Of a stretch of 64,000 bases of DNA, positions 34,745-45,700 are shown one piece after another. Source of the stretch: a virus; IMG/VR virus record IMGVR_UViG_3300034071_001405, positions 1-64,000 of that record. One strand, given 5' to 3'. The stretch's first letter is position 1, and every line of letters begins with the position of its first letter. A program made the position numbers and the translations under genes. The notes below the pieces were generated by a model. It did not search any database. It was not told the DNA's origin and worked only from the letters and a program-made list of their open reading frames with translations.

Positions 34745-36985
34745 ATGAAAAGTCAATTTTTAAAAATAGCTGGTGTGAATTCTGAGAAAGAGTTTTACCA
34801 AAAATATCCTTCAGAAGATGTATTTTTTGCAGAACATCCTGAAGCAATGAACTTCATGCGCAAAGGTGGAGAAATGATAAAACGTGCTGATGGTTCTTAC
34901 TCTAAGCGTGGCTTATGGGACAACATTAGAGCAAACGCTGGTTCAGGTAAAAAACCAACAAAGGAAATGCTTGAGCAAGAAAGAAAGATTAGAAAGCAAG
35001 AAGGTGGTGAAAGTTTCGAAATGATGCAACAACCTCAAACACAACAAGCTCAACCGGACATAAGTGCAGCAATTGCAGAAATAAGCAAACTTATAATGCA
35101 AGGTGAAGACCCTGCTTCAATCTATGGTGTGATGTTAGAAAGTGGCATACCTGAAGATTATGCAAAAGACATTTTAGATGAAGCAATGAGCATGTTGCAA
35201 GAGTCTGATATAGAAGAAGAAGATGTTCCATTTGACAATGATGAAATGTCTGAGTATGAAGAAGAGGATAATTATGAAGAAGAGGAAGAAGAATTTGATT
35301 TTGCTGAACCTGATGAAATGAAAAGAGGTGGTTCTATTAAAATAAACCCAGCCAAAAAAGGAACATTCAAAGCACAAGCTACTAAAATGGGAATGAGTGT
35401 AAGAGAGGCTGCTGATTACATATTACGTCATAAAGATGAATACTCACCTGTAATGGTTAAGAAAGCAAATTTTGCAAACAACTTTGCTAAAGAACTTGGT
35501 GGAGAAATATATGACCTTGAGCAATACAAAGATGGTGGAGGAATTCCTGATCGCTACCGCAACATGGGTTTCTCAAAAGTAGGAGCAAAAAAGCAATCTA
35601 CACGCGAAGGTAAGAAATGGATGGTACTTGCTAAAAAAGGTGACCAGTACAAAGTTGTCCATGGTGGATGGGAAGGCATGAAAGATTTTAAACAACATGG
35701 TTCTGAGAAAAGACGTGAGAGATTTTGGGATAGAATGGGTGGTAAAGACTCAGCTAAAGCTAAAGATCCATTCTCACCATTGTATTGGCATAAAAGATTT
35801 GGCACATGGCAACAAGGTGGAGAAACACCAGACATGTTTGATTATGAAAACTTCAAAGAAGGAGATTTTAGAACTGACATAACTACATCAAACACTCTTG
35901 CTAATCTTAAAAATACAAACTTAAATAAAGGCCTTATTGCAGCTAACACTTTAGGTGACCCACGTAACATGATGTGGGCACTTCCTGATAGAGGATTTTT
36001 AGGAGCATTGAAAGGAGTAGCTGGTGCAGCTGCAGGTCTTTCAGGAACAGCTTTAGGATATCAAAAGATGTTTTCTGGTAAAAATGAAAATACAGATTCT
36101 TATATATCAAACTATGATACAAATGAGTATGGTACTATGGAAGATGTGTTAAAGAAAAGACAACCTCAAACACCAATGCCTAAACCTACACCAGTTGCTT
36201 CTGGACCTTTGACAGGTGGTTCTGGTATGGGTAGTTTATATCTTAATCAGCAAAAAGAAGATGCTATGCTTGAAGAACTTGGCTTAGATACTTATGAGTG
36301 GGCAGGTGTTGTCTTACCGTACATGGTAGCAGGTGGTGTACCAAGAGTTAATAGTCAACCTGAGTATCCTACTTTTGAAGAATGGCTTGCTCAAAACGCA
36401 ACACGTTTTGATGTTATGCAAAACTCAGCTAACCAGCAAATGTTGATGGACATATGGAAGCGTGAAACAGGACAGAACTTGTTTCCTGCAGCATTTACAC
36501 CTCAAGCAAATCAGACAGCTACAGTCCCGGCATCAACAGCATCAACAACTGGTACTAATGCAGGTACAACTACAACAGAACCTCAAAGAGAATTCAAATC
36601 ATGGACAAGCACAACTCGTGGTGATGCTGCAGGTCAAATAGCAGCAAACAATGCTCTTGCAGGTTTTGGTATGCTCAACACTGTTCGTTCAACTATGAAC
36701 AATGAAAGAGAATATGAAGACATGTTACGTAGAGTTGGCAACACTGACGAAAGATACAATGCTTACAATCCTGCAAATCCATTTGGAAATTACACTCCTA
36801 ATGCTGGACCAGCTTCTAACTTTGCTTTAGTAACAAACACACCTATACAAGATTTTGGTACTAGAATGGCTGGAGCAAAATATGGTGGAACAGCACAATA
36901 CACAGAAGGAGGAGAATACTACGTTTCAGATGAAGAAGTGAAAATGATTCTGGCAATGGGAGGTCAGATAGAATACCTAGACTAA
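34745..36985 (+). CDS. Large virion/cargo protein with acidic linker
   Basis: A 746-residue protein that I read as a virion cargo protein. In order: a helical start (FYQKYPSEDVFFAEHPEA), a basic GLWDNIRANAGSGKKPTKEM segment of a kind shared by several phage virion proteins, a glutamate/aspartate run (about 155-195), a small helical domain (KKGTFKAQATKMGMSVREAA), then KWMVLAKKGDQYKVVHGGWE with RRERFWDRMGG and PLYWHKRFGTW (about 290-360), a block I expect in crAss-like injected proteins. A Gly/Ala segment and threonine-rich linkers follow. Double-glycine motifs (LGGEIYDLEQYKDGGG; YGGTAQYTEGGEYYV near the end) echo those of the neighbouring giants. No enzyme motif is visible. Confidence 0.65.
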   Translation: MKSQFLKIAGVNSEKEFYQKYPSEDVFFAEHPEAMNFMRKGGEMIKRADGSYSKRGLWDNIRANAGSGKKPTKEMLEQERKIRKQEGGESFEMMQQPQTQQAQPDISAAIAEISKLIMQGEDPASIYGVMLESGIPEDYAKDILDEAMSMLQESDIEEEDVPFDNDEMSEYEEEDNYEEEEEEFDFAEPDEMKRGGSIKINPAKKGTFKAQATKMGMSVREAADYILRHKDEYSPVMVKKANFANNFAKELGGEIYDLEQYKDGGGIPDRYRNMGFSKVGAKKQSTREGKKWMVLAKKGDQYKVVHGGWEGMKDFKQHGSEKRRERFWDRMGGKDSAKAKDPFSPLYWHKRFGTWQQGGETPDMFDYENFKEGDFRTDITTSNTLANLKNTNLNKGLIAANTLGDPRNMMWALPDRGFLGALKGVAGAAAGLSGTALGYQKMFSGKNENTDSYISNYDTNEYGTMEDVLKKRQPQTPMPKPTPVASGPLTGGSGMGSLYLNQQKEDAMLEELGLDTYEWAGVVLPYMVAGGVPRVNSQPEYPTFEEWLAQNATRFDVMQNSANQQMLMDIWKRETGQNLFPAAFTPQANQTATVPASTASTTGTNAGTTTTEPQREFKSWTSTTRGDAAGQIAANNALAGFGMLNTVRSTMNNEREYEDMLRRVGNTDERYNAYNPANPFGNYTPNAGPASNFALVTNTPIQDFGTRMAGAKYGGTAQYTEGGEYYVSDEEVKMILAMGGQIEYLD

Positions 36986-37092
36986 AAGTTCTACAATTTA
37001 CTTCTACAAAAATAGGAAAAATCAAATTAAATTTGTAACTTCTAAATGTAGGAGATTTAACATTTTAAAAGTTTAAACTCTATAAGTTTATC

Positions 37093-40086
37093 ATGCAAAA
37101 AATACGCATAACCAAAACACCAAAAACAGGAGACCAACGTGATTTTTCACTGGTTCACAAACAAGCACATTATATCAATGATGGCGAAACAGTAAATCCT
37201 GTAAAAAACACCATGGGTGCAGTTCCCATAGAACAAGCTAACATAGAAGTAGAAGGAGGAGAAACAGTTGTAGGTGATGTTAACCGCGATGGTTTCTTAG
37301 AACACATGACTTTTGTTGGCAAGCGTCACTCACAAGGTGGAATGCCTGTAAACATACCTGAAGGTTCTTTTATCTTCTCAGATACTAAAAAGCTTAAAAT
37401 CAAGGATAAAGAAATACTTGGTAAAGTGTTTGGCTTGTCTGCAAAAAAAGGAGGTTATACACCTGCTGAAATTGCAAAGAAGTATCAAATAAACAACTAC
37501 ATTCATGATTTGAAAAGTGAAAGCACTGACCCTATTACTAAACGTTCTGCAACACAGATGTTAGCGAACAACATGGAAAAGTTAGGAATGCTTGCTTTAG
37601 TACAAGAATCAATGAAAGGATTTCCTGATGGCATACCTGCTATTGCTGAATCTGTCATGGCCGGTTTACAAGGAGGTGGTGCTGAAGAAATGCCACAAGG
37701 TAAATTTGGTGGACTTATGAAGGCTCAAGCTGGTGGGACTTTACTTCCAGGTACATCTTTAAATATTAACGGTAAGACCGTTAAAGTCAAATCTGTTTAC
37801 AGTGGTATAACAGGTAAAGACTGGGTTAAATTTGAAAAACCAATAATTTTAAAAAACTCAAGAGGAGAAAATGTTAAAATTGAAGAGTTAACTTTAGAAG
37901 ACATTCAAAAAGCGCAATCACAAGATGTTCAACTTGGGGCTGACAAAGGTTGGTTTAACAGCGGTTACAGAAACATTCAATCATTGAGTGGAAGTGACGT
38001 AAGTGCTGCTCCTTTATCAGGCATAGAAAAACTTGGTGATAAAATTTTTAATTATGGATATCCAACTGTAGCTTTAAGAATTGGAACATTGCCAAAGCAA
38101 TCAACATATAAAGTAGGAGACATTCTTTATAAAAATAACGTAAAGTACAAAGTTGTAGATCCTGCTGTACATAATTATTCAGGAAAACCATTGTTAGAAT
38201 TGGAAGAATTGGATGATCCAAATACATTTATTCAAAGTTGGGGAAATGCTACAGGAAAAAGAAAAACAGTTTCTTATGATCAGATTGGAACTTTCACGTC
38301 ATTAACCAAATCAGGTGTATCAAATACAAGTCAAAAAGAAGAGAAAGTTCCCAATGATTTAAATCAACAGTCAATATACACAAATAAACAAAAGGCACAA
38401 ACAAGAGATGGTGAACCATTAACTGTTGGACAATATAAAGATAACAAATGGTACAACGTGTACACAGGTCTACCTGTTGACTGGAAGCCACAAGGTTTTG
38501 AAACTGATACAAATAAAGCTAAACCTGCTGTAAAACAAACAGCTACAAAACCTGCAACTCCAAAACCAGCAGTAAAACCTAAAACGTATTCTGAGGTTTT
38601 ATCTTTATTTGCAATGGGTGGTCAATTACCAGAATATCAACAAGGTGCAGAAGCTAAAACTACCCAGCCTGAAACAGAAACTCTTGCTGGCACATACACA
38701 CTACCAGATGGTAAAGTAGCTTATGTTTATTACACAGCAACAGAAAAGATTGTAAAAGATGTAAACGGTAACGTTCAAGATCGTGCACCAAGAACTGATA
38801 AAGCAGCATATGCTCCACACAAAGGTGATGTAAACCCTTCAACAAATCCTATCACTGGTCAAAAAGAAACAGGATGGAACAAGTCTAAATATACTGCTGA
38901 CCAAATAGATGCACTTGCTAGAGAAAGAGGATATACTGGTCCTAAAAATAACAAAGCTCTTCAACAATGGATTTTGTCCAAACCAGAATTTTCAAAAGTT
39001 GTAGAGGAATTGCATGCCAAATACAAAATTCCAGCAGCAGGTATAAAAGATGATGGTTTCTGGGGTGTTAGATGGGATGATATTTTAGAAAAGATTCCTT
39101 CAGTACCTAGCACAACTACAACACCTGCACCTGTGACGGGAGCTCAACAACCTGTAACTCCTAAAGAAGATTTTGTAGTTCCTGAACCTGCAATGCCACA
39201 AGCTCCTAAAACTGGGCCATGGTGGTTACAAGACATTACCAACTTTGTGGGAACTCTGACAGATGATATAAATCGTTATGAGCCAACACAAGGAAGAGTA
39301 GCATTACAAACTCCAGGTTATGTAACTCTTGACCCTACCAGACGTTTAGCTGCAAATCAAGAGCAGTTTGCTAGAATGCAACAAATGACAGAAAATACTG
39401 TTGACGGTAATGTTGGATTAGCATCAATGACTGGTACACAAGGACAATCATTTGCAAATGCTGCCAATGTTCTTGGAGATGTTGAAAATGCAAATGTTGG
39501 AATTGTTAACCAAGCATACAATACAAATGCACAGATAATGAATCAAGAAGCTGCTGCAAATGAAGTAGGTAGACAAAAATATGTTGAGGACATGGCTACA
39601 TTAAATCAACAGTTGGACAACTCTGAACAGCAAAATAAATGGCGTCAAATTGCTGCTTTCAACAATGGTACTACAAACTGGTTTAGAAAAAAACAAATGG
39701 AACAAATATTGTTTCCAGATGTGTATGTTGACCCAATCTTAGGAGATGTATCTATTGACCCTAGTGGAAGAAGTTTATTTGGACCTGACACATATTCACC
39801 AAGTTATATGGATAACAGAGGTGGTAATAACATGATGTCAGGTAATGCAGGAATTGAAGAATGGAATGCAATAGTTCAAGAAGCAACACCTATAATGGGG
39901 CCAGAAGAAGCTAAAAAATATGCTACAATGTATATGGGTAATCAAATGAGAGCACAAAATAGAGCAGTTACAGGCTTGACTCCACGTCAACAATATAATC
40001 AAATGGCAATTCAAGGATTAACATTACCTTTGCCTCCTAGAGAATTTGGTGGTGTGGTATATTTTCCTTGGTCAGATATAGAATAA
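37093..40086 (+). CDS. Large virion/cargo protein
   Basis: A 997-residue protein. The N-terminal about 200 residues (NIEVEGGETVVGDVNRDGFL, then KRHSQGGMPVNIPEGSFIFS) form a domain found widely in injected or structural giants of Bacteroidota phages. Double-glycine segments follow (KFGGLMKAQAGGT), then a beta-rich region, a lysine/alanine/proline linker (about 475-495), MGGQLPEYQQGAEA, and a small domain with KNNKALQQWILSKPEF and KDDGFWGVRWDDIL (about 615-680). The last 280 residues are glutamine/asparagine-rich helices. No membrane segment or enzyme motif is obvious. Its place between other giants suggests the internal cargo that leaves the capsid with the DNA. The 107-nt gap before it holds only AT-rich DNA with a small CAAATT/AATTTG inverted repeat. 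Confidence 0.65.
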   Translation: MQKIRITKTPKTGDQRDFSLVHKQAHYINDGETVNPVKNTMGAVPIEQANIEVEGGETVVGDVNRDGFLEHMTFVGKRHSQGGMPVNIPEGSFIFSDTKKLKIKDKEILGKVFGLSAKKGGYTPAEIAKKYQINNYIHDLKSESTDPITKRSATQMLANNMEKLGMLALVQESMKGFPDGIPAIAESVMAGLQGGGAEEMPQGKFGGLMKAQAGGTLLPGTSLNINGKTVKVKSVYSGITGKDWVKFEKPIILKNSRGENVKIEELTLEDIQKAQSQDVQLGADKGWFNSGYRNIQSLSGSDVSAAPLSGIEKLGDKIFNYGYPTVALRIGTLPKQSTYKVGDILYKNNVKYKVVDPAVHNYSGKPLLELEELDDPNTFIQSWGNATGKRKTVSYDQIGTFTSLTKSGVSNTSQKEEKVPNDLNQQSIYTNKQKAQTRDGEPLTVGQYKDNKWYNVYTGLPVDWKPQGFETDTNKAKPAVKQTATKPATPKPAVKPKTYSEVLSLFAMGGQLPEYQQGAEAKTTQPETETLAGTYTLPDGKVAYVYYTATEKIVKDVNGNVQDRAPRTDKAAYAPHKGDVNPSTNPITGQKETGWNKSKYTADQIDALARERGYTGPKNNKALQQWILSKPEFSKVVEELHAKYKIPAAGIKDDGFWGVRWDDILEKIPSVPSTTTTPAPVTGAQQPVTPKEDFVVPEPAMPQAPKTGPWWLQDITNFVGTLTDDINRYEPTQGRVALQTPGYVTLDPTRRLAANQEQFARMQQMTENTVDGNVGLASMTGTQGQSFANAANVLGDVENANVGIVNQAYNTNAQIMNQEAAANEVGRQKYVEDMATLNQQLDNSEQQNKWRQIAAFNNGTTNWFRKKQMEQILFPDVYVDPILGDVSIDPSGRSLFGPDTYSPSYMDNRGGNNMMSGNAGIEEWNAIVQEATPIMGPEEAKKYATMYMGNQMRAQNRAVTGLTPRQQYNQMAIQGLTLPLPPREFGGVVYFPWSDIE

Positions 40087-40108
40087 TAAAATAAAGTAAG
40101 AAACTTAC

Positions 40109-42769
40109 ATGGCAACATTTATAAAAGGTGTCAGCGACCAACTTGGTCCAATGCAATTGTACAGACCTGATTATCAGTTTCTGACTCAGGTGTATGGAAC
40201 AAAACAAGCTCAATATGACCGTGGGTTTAACATGGTCAAATCACTGTACAACTCAGTGTTAAATACTAACTTGACAAATGCTAACAATCAGTCTTATAGA
40301 CAAGAGGCATTTAAAAGATTACAAGGTTCCTTACAAAGCATGTCTAATGTGGATTTATCTAATCCAACAAACATAACACGTGCACAAGGTATGATTGACC
40401 CTATTAGTAGAGATCCAGAATTAGCTTATGACATGGCAGTAACTAGCTTTCATTCAAAGCAAAAACAACTGATGGAATCTTATCGTAACAGTCAAGACCC
40501 TAAAATGCGTGGGATGTACAATGAATATTCACGTATGGATATTAACTTTGCTGAAGAAGACTTGCGTAATGCTAAACGTGGAGATGGTAGTATTACTTCT
40601 GTACAACCAAGAGAGTTTACACCTTTTGAAGATGTAAACGAGTTTCTCAGAAAAGCAGCTAAAGACCAAGGGCTAGAAATTAAACAGTCTAGTCCAGATG
40701 GACGTGGTTATATTCTAACTCGTACCAATGGTCCAGGTGCTGTACCAATTTATAACAGTTGGGCAACAGCAACAATGGGCAATCAGTTTGACCGTCAGTT
40801 CAGTGTGATAGGCAGAGTAAATGCTGAGTCTGCTATTAGAAGTGAAATGGCTAATAAAAATGTTGGAAGAGAAGAAGCTACTAGAATGGTAGCAGAAAAA
40901 CTTCTACCACAATTAAATGTGAAGCAGTCTGTTGCAGGTATTGCTGCTCAAGAAGAATATAGAAAGCTAGATGAAAAAGTTACCTTTTATGAAAAACAAT
41001 TTCCAAATGGATTTCCTACAGCTAAACCAGAAATAGCTCAAGAATATCAACGTTTAGTTAAAGAAAGAGATGAGCAAAAAACAGAATTTGAAAATGCTCG
41101 TAGTGAAGTAGGAAGACTTCAATCAGAAGGAAGTGCTTACATTGCTAGTAATTTATACAACATATATTCACAAGCTGCAAAAGACCAAACTGCACTAGCT
41201 TTTGCATCAACATTTGCAACAGCAAAACAATCTGTTGAAGTACGTCCTGATACAACATGGGCTACTAAAGTAAGTATTGCGTCAAGAGAAAGAATAGCCG
41301 GTGCACAAATGGCAATGGCACAAAAGAAAATGGAGTTTGAGCAGTACAAGCTTGATGTAAATACAAAACTTAAAATACAGGAAATGCAAGGTAAAGGACT
41401 TATTCCAAGTACTGAATTTACAGGAGTTGGTTTTTCTGATACTCCATCTTATGCTTCTGATATGAATAGTGCGTCATTACAATTAAATAGAGATGAAGCA
41501 TATTCAAGTGCATTTAATGCTGAGAATGGTTTAATAAAACTTGTAGTAGATGATGATTCTGAATATGGTAAAGTATTTTCTTCCATAGCTAAAATAAAAC
41601 AAATGGCCAATGGACAACAAGTTACATTGTCAAATGAAGAATTGAACAACTTAAAATCTTATGGAAATAAGGTAGGTATGAACATTGATGTACCTACAAA
41701 TAGTTCTGATGCAAATAATTTTCTTGATAGAATGGCTGGATACACTTTTAATAAAGCAACAGAACGTTTACAACTTTATAGCGACACACACAAGACTGGT
41801 GATACTAACCCTTATTTTAAGTCGTTTAGAAGTGGAGCAGGAGCTTTTCAAAACATGGTATCTCAACGTGAAGCTATAAACAAAGATATGAAACGTGTGT
41901 CACAAGAAGTTTTAGACGCAAATGGTAATATAAAACCCCTTTATGAAGGTGCTGTAATAAAATCTAAAATAAGTGATGGTGTTTATGACTTTGATTTTAG
42001 TAAAGTTTCTGAAGCTGCAAAAACTAGAGTAAGCAGTTTGATTACAGGTTTCAAAGACAGACAAGTTCCTGTAAGTAACCAATATACTATTTCAAAACTT
42101 ACTGGTGCAGAAATAGACTTACTTGTTAAAAATCCTTATGGTGTATCTTCTGTTACAACTTCTGAGGGTGCAACTCTTGATATAAACGTTTTAAGAAATA
42201 TGAATCCTGTTGACATTTCTGCATTATTTGCTGACAAAAGTAAAGTGTTTTATGACCCTGTTAGAAAGCAGGTTAAAGTTGAAATGAATGTTAGTGAAAA
42301 AGATGGTATTGCAAAGAAGTTTAATCTTAAAGGTGGACAAGCTCTTTATCTTACAATCCCTTATGAAACTATTCAATCATCAAGAGGAGCATTAGGAAGA
42401 TTAGAAGAGTATATTCCTTTTAACACATTGAACGTTTCTTCTTTAGGTGTACTTACTCCATTGCTTACAAATGCAAATGCTAGAGTTGTTGGCGAATCTT
42501 ACATGAATGGAATTGGTTTTGATTATGCAGTTACAGGTGTTCCTGGTCAAAATGGTTCTAATTTACTTCAGTTTGACTATAAATATTTAGACCCACAAAC
42601 AGGAAAAACAGGAACAGGAAGTCAAATGATTCCTTTTAGTCCAGGTGACCCAGCGTCACTTGAAAAAGCTTCTGAGATTATTCAACAAGTTTTTTATAAC
42701 TACAAAATAACTAGATCAAAGTACCAAGACTATATAAACAGTAACGATACACAAACCAACAATGATTGA
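40109..42769 (+). CDS. Large virion/cargo protein, helical
   Basis: An 886-residue protein with a conserved-looking start (LGPMQLYRPDYQFLTQVYGT, then KQAQYDRGFNMVKSLYNSVL) that I associate with ejection-type proteins in crAss-like phages. Residues about 240-450 are long charged helices with glutamine-rich stretches. The last third is mixed alpha/beta. It has no cysteine-rich or catalytic motif. The final 8 nt overlap the start of the next gene (ATGATTGA), so the two are coupled. Inferred role: part of the internal cargo that forms a channel or accompanies the RNA polymerase on entry. Confidence 0.65.
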   Translation: MATFIKGVSDQLGPMQLYRPDYQFLTQVYGTKQAQYDRGFNMVKSLYNSVLNTNLTNANNQSYRQEAFKRLQGSLQSMSNVDLSNPTNITRAQGMIDPISRDPELAYDMAVTSFHSKQKQLMESYRNSQDPKMRGMYNEYSRMDINFAEEDLRNAKRGDGSITSVQPREFTPFEDVNEFLRKAAKDQGLEIKQSSPDGRGYILTRTNGPGAVPIYNSWATATMGNQFDRQFSVIGRVNAESAIRSEMANKNVGREEATRMVAEKLLPQLNVKQSVAGIAAQEEYRKLDEKVTFYEKQFPNGFPTAKPEIAQEYQRLVKERDEQKTEFENARSEVGRLQSEGSAYIASNLYNIYSQAAKDQTALAFASTFATAKQSVEVRPDTTWATKVSIASRERIAGAQMAMAQKKMEFEQYKLDVNTKLKIQEMQGKGLIPSTEFTGVGFSDTPSYASDMNSASLQLNRDEAYSSAFNAENGLIKLVVDDDSEYGKVFSSIAKIKQMANGQQVTLSNEELNNLKSYGNKVGMNIDVPTNSSDANNFLDRMAGYTFNKATERLQLYSDTHKTGDTNPYFKSFRSGAGAFQNMVSQREAINKDMKRVSQEVLDANGNIKPLYEGAVIKSKISDGVYDFDFSKVSEAAKTRVSSLITGFKDRQVPVSNQYTISKLTGAEIDLLVKNPYGVSSVTTSEGATLDINVLRNMNPVDISALFADKSKVFYDPVRKQVKVEMNVSEKDGIAKKFNLKGGQALYLTIPYETIQSSRGALGRLEEYIPFNTLNVSSLGVLTPLLTNANARVVGESYMNGIGFDYAVTGVPGQNGSNLLQFDYKYLDPQTGKTGTGSQMIPFSPGDPASLEKASEIIQQVFYNYKITRSKYQDYINSNDTQTNND

Positions 42770-45700
42770 TAATACTTTTGACTTTGGAATGGAGAATGCT
42801 GCAGGATTAGGGAATAAACCTGTTCCAATGAACGACTTTAGTGCAGCATTTAACCAAATGAATTCTGAGACATCAGATAGGATGCTTAGTGACAACTCAC
42901 GTCCTATGTCATTAATGGAAAGTTTAAATGCACCGGTAGGACCTAAGACAATGACTTATGTGCCTAATAGTGCGGTTGACATGTTCAGATATCAGGAAGG
43001 TTTTAAAAGTCAGTATTTTAACCCACTTGATACAAGCAATTATGAAAAATGGGCAGACAAAGAAACATTTGGTTCTGCCTTAAATAAAGGTTTTGATAGT
43101 TTTGGTCACAAGTTTGGTAACACATTCATAGACTACTGGAAAGGTTATGGTCGTATGGCTGATGCTTTAGTGCACATGGACTGGGATAGAATGCGTCCAG
43201 ATGAAGCAACATTGGCAGATCAGTATTACAAAGACCAGATAGACATGAACAAGAACTTTGTATTTGAGAAACCAGAAAACGAAGACAGCATATTATCTAA
43301 ACGTACAATGAGTGAGTTTATAGGAAACGCTGGTTTTGCTCTTGGAACATTTGCAGGTATTGGTCTTGAGATTGCAGCAGACGTTGCCATTACATTTTTA
43401 TCTGGTGGTGCAGGTGTTGTTAGTTTTGGAGGAACAGCTGCAAAGCTTGCTGCTACCCAGACAGCAAAACAAGCTGCAAAAAGTGGTTTTAGATTTGCTG
43501 ATGCTTTAACAGATATTGGAAAAGGATTTAGTTATGGTAACAAATCTGCAGAAGAAATTTCTGCTGCAAGTAAAGTAATTGCAAACATGGATGAAGCTTC
43601 TGCTATAGCAAATGGCAGTAGAAGTGCTTTGCGTGATTCTATGGGAGAAACGTTTTCTGTTTTTACAAATCACTTATTTAACATTACAAAATCTAAAAAC
43701 TTTTCAGAAGTTTCTGCAAACTTGTTAAAAAGTACACCTTTACTAGGAACAGGAATACGTTCTGCTGAAAAACTTGCTGCTGCTTCTAGAGCCGGAGCAA
43801 CTACTGGTGAACTGATTGGTGTTGGACTACAAGGTGCTAGACGTGTGGCTCAAGAGTTAAACATGTCTGCAACAGAAGCTAGTTTTGAAGCTGTTACATC
43901 TTATGGTGATACACTAGATAAGATGGCCCAACAGTACAAGATAGACAATAATGGTGCTGTACCATCTCCAGAAGAATTTGAAGAAATGCGTAAACTTGCA
44001 ATCAGTGCAAGTTCTGCCAACTATAATACAAACATGGCCTTGTTATTGGCCACAAACAAAATACAGTTTGGAAACTTGTTTAATCGCTTTGTGCCTGCAA
44101 ACAAATACATGAACGAAGTTGCTGAAAATTTACTTGTAGTAGAAGGTAAAGCTGGTACAGGAATTTTTAGAAAAGATGGTTTCCTTGGTGCGTATGGACT
44201 AATTGGTAAAGTAGGAAAAGAGTTTGGAAAGAAAGAAGCAGCATATCAATTTAGCAAAGCATTTGCAAAAGACTTTTTGAAGTTTCAAGTTTCTGAAGGT
44301 ATTCAAGAAAACATGCAAGAAACATCTGCTGCAGCTTGGAAAGATTATTATGCTGGTCAGTTTAACAGTACAGAAATGTCTTTGTCTGAAGCATTTGGAG
44401 AAGGAGCTTCACAACAATTTACTAAACAAGGTTTAAAGACTTTCTTAATGGGAGCTTTAACAGGTTCTTTAATCAGTATTCCAACATCAATAACAAGTAA
44501 GTCATTAGAAGCAGCTAACAGAGCTGTAATAAATAGACAGTACGCAAACAATCCTGGTTCTAATCCTTTAATTGCAGCAGAAGCTCAATTGGATAAAAAC
44601 TTAGATATATTAAACACAAGTCTAAAACAGTTAAAAGAAGGTAAATTTAAAGACAAAGTATTTAATTTTAGTGCACAGATTGATGCTGCACAAGAACAAG
44701 CTGAATCTGCATCAAAAGGTTTACGTTATGAATTTGAAAATGGTAAAGATAACGCACTACTTGCTGCGGTAGCGTCTGCACAAAAAACTAACTCTATTGA
44801 TGTGTTGTATCGTGCTGTTAAAAGCATGGGACAAGACATGACAAATGAGGATTTTGAAAAAAGCTTTGGTGTAAAACTTGAAGATACTAAGTACAGAACA
44901 CCATCTGAATTCTCAGAAGCTGTAGCAAAGGATATTAAAAAGTATTCTGACACTATGGAAGGAATCAGAACAAAGGTAAAATCACAACTAGCTGACCCTT
45001 TTGAATTTGCTGAAGGTAGTAGAAATAGATATGTTGCTACATTATTGCGTAGCGCTCAGGAAGATGCCATACAGGTGCTTTCAATGAACGCTATAAAAGG
45101 TGACATGTCAGCAAAACGTGCAAAGCAAGTAGCAGATGATTTACTTTCTATACCAGGCATGTCAAGGTCTTCTGACTTTGCTTTAAGAGTATTGACTAAT
45201 CCTGGTTCTATTGAAGGTGAAATAGGAAATCTACTAGGTGAAATAAAAATTCTACGTGAGAACATTGAAGCAGAAGGAATTGAAGCTCAAACAAAAAAAG
45301 AATTAAAAGAACAATTGAGCTTGAAATTAGAAGAATATGAGCTAATTGAAAAATGGAAAGGATATTGGGAAAACCGTCAAGTTGTTGTTGGAACAAATGA
45401 AGATGATGAAGAAGTAACTAAAGAAAGTATATTAGACATCTTTAAAGGAAAGACAATAGAAAAAACTCAAACAGTTAAAGATGAGAATGGAAATGATGTA
45501 GAAACAGTAGATAGAACTTATGACCCCACAGACCCTGAAGTCATAGAAACATTTAGACAACTGATGAACATCAAAAATAGACAGTCAGGTTCTAATGAGG
45601 TAATATCTGAGGCTTCTATGAGAGATGGTTTTCAAAAGATATATGACTATATCAGACTTGACCGTGACACCAAAGACTATATGCGTTCTGTTGATGTTTT

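Noticed and set aside
36986-37092. Promoter or terminator in the 107-nt gap before the 997-residue protein
   Set aside because: Only AT-rich DNA, two TTCTACAA-like words and a small CAAATT/AATTTG inverted repeat are seen. There is no TTTG/TAnnTTTG pair at proper spacing and no stem with a T-run.
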